From Marinilabiliaceae bacterium (GTDB taxonomy: Bacteria > Bacteroidota > Bacteroidia > Bacteroidales > Marinilabiliaceae), in contig JALVBA010000079.1 in assembly GCA_027010905.1 (NCBI GenBank), forward strand, positions 1 to 11,633: DNA of 11,633 nt. The letters run 5' to 3'. Below are positions 7,269 to 11,633 of the stretch, one piece after another. Numbering within the stretch: the stretch's first letter is position 1; each line of letters opens with the position of its first letter. The translations under genes and the position numbers were made by a program. Under the pieces are notes generated by a model. It made no database searches, was not told the origin of the DNA, and saw only the letters and a list, made by a program, of their open reading frames with translations.

Positions 7269-8681
7269 ATGCAGGAGTTCTTGCACACAAATAGCGATGA
7301 TATAGATGAGGACATAGAGCGTTACCGAAAAATGGTAACAAATGACAAAGAGCTCTACTTCGATGTTCATCAGATTGAAAATATTTTTGAATTCTATCTT
7401 GAGAAGGATATGTTTGATGAGGCTGATAAGGTTCTCGAAATTGGTCTGCGTCAACACCCCAATGCCACATCACTGCTGTTAAAGAAGGCTACATCGCTAT
7501 CAGACAAGGAGAAGATTGAGGAGGCGATAATACTTCTCAGTAAGCTTGCCCGAATTGAGCACTCTAACCCTGAAGTTTTTCTATCTCTCGGGTGGAATTA
7601 TCTTAAAAAGAACAATACAAAAAGAGCAGTTGAAAACTTCAATATAGCAGCATCAGTTGCATTTGAAGACGAGGAAGATATCCTATTTGAAATAGGCTTC
7701 AACCTCAGTCAAGAGGGGCTATTTAAAGAGGCATTGCCATTTATCGAAGAAGCTGAGGACAAATTCCCATCCAACGAAAATGTTCTTTTCGAGCTGGCAT
7801 TCATTTATGACAAAAGAGGTAGTGTGGAGAAGAGTATTGCATGCTACAACAAGCTGCTTGACATAAATCCATTCTCCGAAAATGCCTGGTACAACCTCGG
7901 CATTTTACACAGTAGAAATGAGAATTTCACAAAAGCTGTTCAGGCTTATGAATTCACCCTTACAATAAATCCATACCATTCAGAGGCCTACTTTAACCTT
8001 GGTAATAGCTTTGCTCACTCCGGCCTGTTTGACAAGGCACTTAAAGCATACCATCAACACGTATCACTTAGTAAAGATGTAACACTAACCTATCAGTACA
8101 TAGCTGATTGCTGGGAGCAGCTAGGAAACTACGATATGGCTATCAGGTTTTACCTTCTTGTTACAAAGAAGAACAAAGTGAATCCTGACGCATGGTACGG
8201 ACTGGGGAGTGCTTTTATGGGTAAAGGTGATTTCAAGAGTGCATTACAATCGCTGGATCAGGCTATTTCTATCGAACCACTCAGTCCCGATTACTGGTTT
8301 GCTCATGCCCGCTGCCTCTACGAATTAAACAAAGGGGATGATGCTGTTAAAAGCCTTGAGAACGGCTTAAACATCGACCCAACAGAGACAACTGCGTGGA
8401 TAGAGCTTTTCAGATTAAGGATGATTAATGAAGCCTATTTTGAACCTGAAAATTTCATTAACGAGCTTCTTAATAATTTTAAAGAGAGTCCGTCAATTCA
8501 CTATCTGGCAACATACATCCATCTGAAATATTTCAAAGATGAGAATAAGGCGGCATTTCATCTCAAACGTGCTTTAGAGCTGAATGCCGACGGATTAAAT
8601 GTTCTGCTTAGCGAGTACCCTGTCATTTCCGATAATGAGAGGTTAACCTCAATTATCATGAATGGCCGGGTGAGCAAGTAA
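7269..8681 (+). CDS. Cytoplasmic tetratricopeptide repeat (TPR) protein
   Basis: This 470-residue protein has no signal peptide or membrane segment and is almost entirely TPR solenoid, built from roughly ten or more helix pairs. The clearest units are at about 171-203 (NVLFELAFIYDKRGSVEKSI), 205-237 (AWYNLGILHSRNENFTKAV), 239-271 (AYFNLGNSFAHSGLFDKAL) and 307-340 (AWYGLGSAFMGKGDFKSAL). An acidic stretch (DDIDEDIE, 10-17) precedes the repeats. TPR solenoids are protein-binding scaffolds, and nothing here shows an enzymatic domain. The partner is unknown. The start at ATG 7269 fits the promoter 7216-7247. It lies 59 bases before popT on the same strand with no obvious terminator or promoter between them, so co-transcription is likely. 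This suggests, without proving, a cell-envelope link. Confidence 0.9.
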   Translation: MQEFLHTNSDDIDEDIERYRKMVTNDKELYFDVHQIENIFEFYLEKDMFDEADKVLEIGLRQHPNATSLLLKKATSLSDKEKIEEAIILLSKLARIEHSNPEVFLSLGWNYLKKNNTKRAVENFNIAASVAFEDEEDILFEIGFNLSQEGLFKEALPFIEEAEDKFPSNENVLFELAFIYDKRGSVEKSIACYNKLLDINPFSENAWYNLGILHSRNENFTKAVQAYEFTLTINPYHSEAYFNLGNSFAHSGLFDKALKAYHQHVSLSKDVTLTYQYIADCWEQLGNYDMAIRFYLLVTKKNKVNPDAWYGLGSAFMGKGDFKSALQSLDQAISIEPLSPDYWFAHARCLYELNKGDDAVKSLENGLNIDPTETTAWIELFRLRMINEAYFEPENFINELLNNFKESPSIHYLATYIHLKYFKDENKAAFHLKRALELNADGLNVLLSEYPVISDNERLTSIIMNGRVSK

Positions 8682-8740
8682 CCACACTGTTATAATGCTG
8701 TTTTTCACAAATTATTAATCATCTTATAACAATCAAAACC

Positions 8741-9673
8741 ATGAATAGCAAAGAGTCCTTTTCATCTCTCATATCAACTTTAGTGAAAGGGGTAGCAATG
8801 GGAGCTGCCAATGTTATACCGGGAGTGTCGGGTGGAACGATAGCTCTTATTACCGGGATTTTTGAACGACTGATTAATGCCTTGAAATCGTTAGACATAA
8901 ATGCTATCAGGTTATTGTTGAAAGGTAAGATTAACGATTTAGCCCGTCATATTGACCTCTATTTTCTTATTGCTCTCTTCACAGGTATAGGTGTAGCCAT
9001 TATCTCTCTTGCCCGGCTTTTCAAATTCCTGTTTGAAAATTATCCTATATATATCTGGGCATTCTTCTTTGGACTGGTTTTAGCTTCAGTAGTCTATGTT
9101 GCCAAAACAGTTAAAAAATGGTCAACCTCTGCAATAGTTAGTTTTATTGTAGGTACATCCATTGCGTTAACCATAACATTTATGAAGCCGGGAACCGAAA
9201 ACTCCGGATTTATATATCTGTTGCTTTGCGGTGTTGTTGCCATTTGCAGTATGATTCTTCCCGGTCTGTCTGGCTCTTTTGTACTACTGCTTATGGGTAA
9301 CTACAAACTTGTTATGGTTGATGCTGTTAACGATATGAACATTGCCGTACTTATGCCGGTAGCCATTGGTGCTGTTGTTGGCCTGATACTATTCTCGCAC
9401 TTCTTATCGTGGTTGTTGAAAAAATATCACAACCAAACAATAGCAACACTCTCAGGTTTCATACTCGGGTCACTTGGCATTCTTTGGCCCTGGAAAGAGG
9501 CAATCACACAGATGTTTGGAGAGAAAGAGAAAATTATTGGTTACGAATGGCATTTACCTCAACTTAGTGGTGAGTTTTACTTCGCAGTTTTGTATATTGT
9601 ATTGGGAATCTTAACCATCGCATTAACAGAGTTAATCGCAAAAAAAAGAGTCCCGATAAACTATAAAAATTGA
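8741..9673 (+). CDS. popT: DUF368 family membrane protein, PopT-type undecaprenyl-phosphate translocase
   Basis: This 310-residue, strongly hydrophobic protein has the hallmarks of DUF368. It has two related motifs, one in each half: GAANVIPGVSGGT (21-33) and SMILPGLSGSF (170-180), each with PGxSG, consistent with an inverted-repeat fold with re-entrant hairpins. About eight hydrophobic segments can be seen, for example 74-92, 102-121, 132-148, 157-185, 202-226, 235-250 and 278-299. DUF368 proteins (PopT) were shown in other bacteria to return undecaprenyl phosphate across the inner membrane, recycling the lipid carrier for peptidoglycan and other surface polymers. This function is transferred by family, not shown by the sequence. 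It lies between the TPR gene (59-base gap) and aroE (126-base gap containing a repeat). Length is normal and both signature motifs are intact, so the protein should be functional. Confidence 0.9.
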   Translation: MNSKESFSSLISTLVKGVAMGAANVIPGVSGGTIALITGIFERLINALKSLDINAIRLLLKGKINDLARHIDLYFLIALFTGIGVAIISLARLFKFLFENYPIYIWAFFFGLVLASVVYVAKTVKKWSTSAIVSFIVGTSIALTITFMKPGTENSGFIYLLLCGVVAICSMILPGLSGSFVLLLMGNYKLVMVDAVNDMNIAVLMPVAIGAVVGLILFSHFLSWLLKKYHNQTIATLSGFILGSLGILWPWKEAITQMFGEKEKIIGYEWHLPQLSGEFYFAVLYIVLGILTIALTELIAKKRVPINYKN

Positions 9674-9734
9674 AATATCCACAATTGGGTATAAACACAC
9701 AGGCAAAATGATTAAGTGCCTACTAATACAAAAA

Positions 9735-9784
9735 TAAATGACTAATATTACTCAGTTCCTCTGTGCCTCTGTGTTAGTCATTTA
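9735..9784. repeat. Stem-loop intergenic repeat with tandem CCTCTGTG units
   Basis: Perfect 11-base inverted arms, TAAATGACTAA (9735-9745) and TTAGTCATTTA (9774-9784), enclose a 28-base loop. The loop ends in two perfect tandem copies of CCTCTGTG (9758-9765 and 9766-9773), or CACAGAGG on the other strand. Similar CACAGAG-type intergenic repeats recur in many bacterial genomes, as far as I recall. The arms are AT-rich and no T tract follows, so an intrinsic terminator is unlikely. The element ends 15 bases before the aroE start. Confidence 0.6.
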
Positions 9785-9799
9785 CTAAATAATAATCAG

Positions 9800-10549
9800 A
9801 TGAAAACATACGGTTTAATAGGCTTTCCGCTAACTCACTCTTTTTCGCAGAGATATTTTTCTGAAAAATTTGCTAACGATAATATCAATGCCCGGTATCT
9901 AAATTTCCCCATCTCCTCAATTGATGATTTCACTGAGCTCTTTAAGCATCACCCCTACCTTGCAGGTGTGAATGTTACCATCCCATACAAACAGGAGATT
10001 ATATCTTTCCTTGATGAGCTTGACATGACAGCTAAAGAGATTGGAGCGGTGAATGTTATCAAAATCTTATGGAAGAGTAAATCACCCCGACTGAAAGGAT
10101 TCAACAGCGATATCATTGGATTTAAAAACTCACTTAATCCACTTCTTTCTTCAGCTCACAAAAAAGCACTCATTCTAGGAACAGGAGGAGCATCAAAAGC
10201 TGTTGCTAAGGGACTAAAGCAGTTAAGCATAGAGTTCAAATATGCTTCCCGCACCCCGGCCAATTCTGACATACTTGGCTACAATCAGATTACCAACGAA
10301 ACTCTTTCTGAATACAAACTAATTGTTAACACGACCCCACTTGGTATGTTTCCCAAAACCGATTCGTGTCCGGACATTCCATACAGCTCACTATCGTCGG
10401 AGCACCTCCTCTTCGACCTGATTTATAATCCTGAAGAGACACTATTTTTAAAAAAAGGAAACGAACAAGGAGCACAAATAAAAAACGGACTAGAGATGTT
10501 ACACCTTCAGGCAGAAGAGGCGTGGCGAATATGGAATAGTGAAGATTGA
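9800..10549 (+). CDS. aroE: Shikimate dehydrogenase (NADP+), AroE
   Basis: AroE reduces 3-dehydroshikimate to shikimate with NADPH in the cytoplasm, a step towards chorismate and the aromatic amino acids. The sequence carries GFPLTHSFS (8-16, with S14 and S16 binding shikimate), NVTIPYK (58-64, catalytic K64), GAVN (82-85), FNSDIIGF (101-108, catalytic D104), the nucleotide-binding loop GTGGASKA (127-134), NTTPLGM (177-183) and the C-terminal NGLEMLHLQAE (229-239). At 249 residues it is compact, as is usual for Bacteroidetes AroE, and all key residues are present. The ATG at 9800 is the first in frame before GLIGFP. No TAnnTTTG box is visible just upstream, so it may be read from the TPR/popT promoter or from one hidden by the stem-loop repeat at 9735-9784. 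Confidence 0.95.
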   Translation: MKTYGLIGFPLTHSFSQRYFSEKFANDNINARYLNFPISSIDDFTELFKHHPYLAGVNVTIPYKQEIISFLDELDMTAKEIGAVNVIKILWKSKSPRLKGFNSDIIGFKNSLNPLLSSAHKKALILGTGGASKAVAKGLKQLSIEFKYASRTPANSDILGYNQITNETLSEYKLIVNTTPLGMFPKTDSCPDIPYSSLSSEHLLFDLIYNPEETLFLKKGNEQGAQIKNGLEMLHLQAEEAWRIWNSED

Positions 10550-10551
10550 GT

Positions 10552-10587
10552 GATGCTGAACGGTAGCGAAGTCCCGAGCATCGGGAG
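10552..10587. repeat. GC-rich hairpin repeat between convergent aroE and murB
   Basis: The arms TCCCGA (10572-10577) and TCGGGA (10581-10586) pair perfectly around a GCA loop. They are preceded by GCTGAACGGTAGCGAAG (10555-10571), so the unit is clearly more GC-rich than its surroundings. It begins three bases after the aroE stop. Neither strand has a T tract right after the stem: A residues follow on +, and CTTCGC on -. It resembles a REP-type intergenic repeat more than a classical terminator, though a strong stem could still slow polymerase or protect the aroE mRNA end. Confidence 0.5.
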
Positions 10588-10651
10588 AAAAAGGTAAAAG
10601 TGAAATATTAAAAGCAAAAAGTATGCAATAATCAGTATTCAGTAAAACGGT

Positions 10652-10694
10652 AACAAACTTGAAACTTAAAACCTGAAGCCCTAAACCTGAAACT
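10652..10694. repeat. Degenerate heptamer tandem repeat
   Basis: Successive units can be read as GAAACTT, AAAACCT, GAAGCCCT, AAACCT and GAAACTC, a degenerate seven-base tandem repeat of the form (G/A)AAAC(C/T)T. It fills much of the stretch before the murB stop at 10705. Similar AAACTTGA-type runs are common in Bacteroidetes intergenic DNA, from memory. No function is evident. Confidence 0.4.
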
Positions 10695-10704
10695 CGCTCC
10701 CCCT

Positions 10705-11633
10705 CTACCCTATCACATTCACCTCCTTTTTAAGGATGATTTGAAATCTGTTAAAAATATCTTCCTCAATGGCTTTAGCGAGAGCCAAAATGTCATTACC
10801 GGTGGCACTGCCAAGATTAATCAATACTAGTGCCTGTTGTGGATGTACTCCTGCCCTACCCAACCTCTTTCCTTTCCAACCGGCTCTGTCAATCAGCCAT
10901 CCTGCCGGCACTTTTACCATATTGTTTTCAAGAGTATATCCGGGCATTTCAGGATATTTGACAACAAGAACATCATAATGGGATTGTGATATCTCAGGGT
11001 TTTTAAAGAAACTACCGGCATTACCTTTCACTTGGGGGTCGGGCAGTTTACTGTTGCGAACAGAAACAATAACGCTTCTAATATTTTTAATATTTATCTC
11101 ACCATACTCCTCAATACTCTCTCGCAGGTGACCATAATTAAGGTTGAACCTCTCCCTTTTTCCCAATCGAAAAATAACTGACGTTATAATTACCTCTCCT
11201 TTCAACTCCTTTTTGAATATACTATTGCGGTATTCAAATACACACTTACCATTGACGAAACTAAACTCCTCAGCACTATCAATAAAAATACCATTAACTT
11301 TTTCAATCACATCTTTAACCTCAACTCCATATGCTCCAATATTCTGAACCGGTGAGGCACCTACAGCCCCAGGAATCAGTGAAAGATTTTCAATACCGTA
11401 ATAGGAGTTAGCAACACAATACTGTACAAAATTATCCCAAGGTACACCAGCTCCCACTTCGATTAAAATCTCATCCTCATCCTCATTAATAACTTTAATA
11501 AAATTCATTATCGGTTGTAACACCACACCATCAAAGTCAAGAGTGAACAAAAGATTACTCCCCTCACCTATTATCAGACTTTTAGTATTACGTAAACTAT
11601 TAGAGCAAAGCCACTCCTTACACTCCTCTACAC
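10705..11633 (-). CDS. murB: UDP-N-acetylenolpyruvoylglucosamine reductase, MurB (5' end outside window)
   Basis: MurB reduces UDP-GlcNAc-enolpyruvate to UDP-MurNAc with NADPH and FAD, the second committed step of cytoplasmic peptidoglycan precursor synthesis. The frame is open to the window edge at 11633. The residues before FTLDFDGVV read IIGEGSNLLF, the FAD-binding motif G(G/E)GSNLL, so the true start lies beyond the window and the TTG at 11548-11550 is only an internal Leu codon. Other hallmarks are LSLIPGAVGASPVQNIGAYG (FAD domain), FEYRNSIF (active-site Arg), KGNAGSFFKNP (proton-donor Ser) and the C-terminal EVNVIG, whose Glu is the last catalytic residue. NIGAYGVEV marks the type I form found in E. 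coli. About 309 codons are present and about 20-30 N-terminal residues are probably missing. It converges on aroE, and its promoter is not in view. Confidence 0.95.
   Translation of the reverse strand, partial: VEECKEWLCSNSLRNTKSLIIGEGSNLLFTLDFDGVVLQPIMNFIKVINEDEDEILIEVGAGVPWDNFVQYCVANSYYGIENLSLIPGAVGASPVQNIGAYGVEVKDVIEKVNGIFIDSAEEFSFVNGKCVFEYRNSIFKKELKGEVIITSVIFRLGKRERFNLNYGHLRESIEEYGEINIKNIRSVIVSVRNSKLPDPQVKGNAGSFFKNPEISQSHYDVLVVKYPEMPGYTLENNMVKVPAGWLIDRAGWKGKRLGRAGVHPQQALVLINLGSATGNDILALAKAIEEDIFNRFQIILKKEVNVIG

Noticed and set aside
7072..7473. Minus-strand open frame of about 133 codons over the start of the TPR gene
   Set aside because: It overlaps a well-supported TPR gene and the divergent promoter, and its translation shows no recognisable domain. 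It is an antisense shadow.
8682..8740. Separate promoter for popT
   Set aside because: No TAnnTTTG box is present in the 59-base gap; read-through from the TPR gene promoter is simpler.
9758..9773. Tandem CCTCTGTG copies as the start of a CRISPR array
   Set aside because: There are only two abutting eight-base copies, with no spacers and no cas genes nearby.
10572..10586. Rho-independent terminator for aroE or murB
   Set aside because: The stem is strong but neither strand has a T tract directly after it, so it was listed as a repeat.
11548..11550. TTG as the start codon of murB
   Set aside because: The frame continues upstream with the conserved GEGSNLL FAD motif to the window edge, so this TTG is an internal Leu codon.

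Overview
This window looks like chromosomal DNA of a member of the Bacteroidetes, most likely a Bacteroidales-type anaerobe. The evidence is the AT-rich base composition, weak or absent Shine-Dalgarno sequences, promoters of the TAnnTTTG (-7) / TTG (-33) kind, and the family flavour of the proteins: a secreted S9 peptidase with a Lys/Glu-rich insert, a dipeptidase of the PepD type, and a TPR protein - DUF368 - aroE gene order. Most of it is core metabolism and cell-envelope housekeeping. No phage, transposase, CRISPR array, tRNA or rRNA is visible.

Layout. Positions 1-293 hold the decayed 3' end of a peroxiredoxin gene on the + strand. It converges on an Rrf2-family regulator (370-768, -) across a bidirectional hairpin terminator. 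From 4103 down to 859 there is a tight minus-strand operon: a uridine-phosphorylase-like nucleoside phosphorylase, a SirB1/transglutaminase-like protein and the dipeptidase PepD, with gaps of 18 and 14 bases. Upstream of it (4263-7085, -) lies a secreted prolyl-oligopeptidase-family peptidase interrupted by a single in-frame TAA. This stop separates the catalytic Ser from the Asp and His. A 183-base divergent region (7086-7268) carries a good Bacteroidetes promoter for the + strand group: a large cytoplasmic TPR protein, a DUF368/PopT undecaprenyl-phosphate translocase and shikimate dehydrogenase AroE. The right edge holds a convergent murB, whose 5' end is cut off by the window.

How the genes fit together. 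PopT recycles the C55 lipid carrier and MurB makes UDP-MurNAc, so the right half leans towards peptidoglycan precursor supply; AroE feeds aromatic amino acid synthesis. The left half suits an amino-acid and nucleoside scavenger: a secreted peptidase, a cytoplasmic Xaa-His dipeptidase and nucleoside phosphorolysis.

I do not see a previously undescribed multi-gene system here. The points most worth a second look are the nonsense-interrupted S9 peptidase, the decayed peroxiredoxin beside an Rrf2 regulator that seems to lack one cluster-ligand Cys, an operator-like palindrome before that regulator, and several small intergenic repeats (9735-9784, 10552-10587, 10652-10694).
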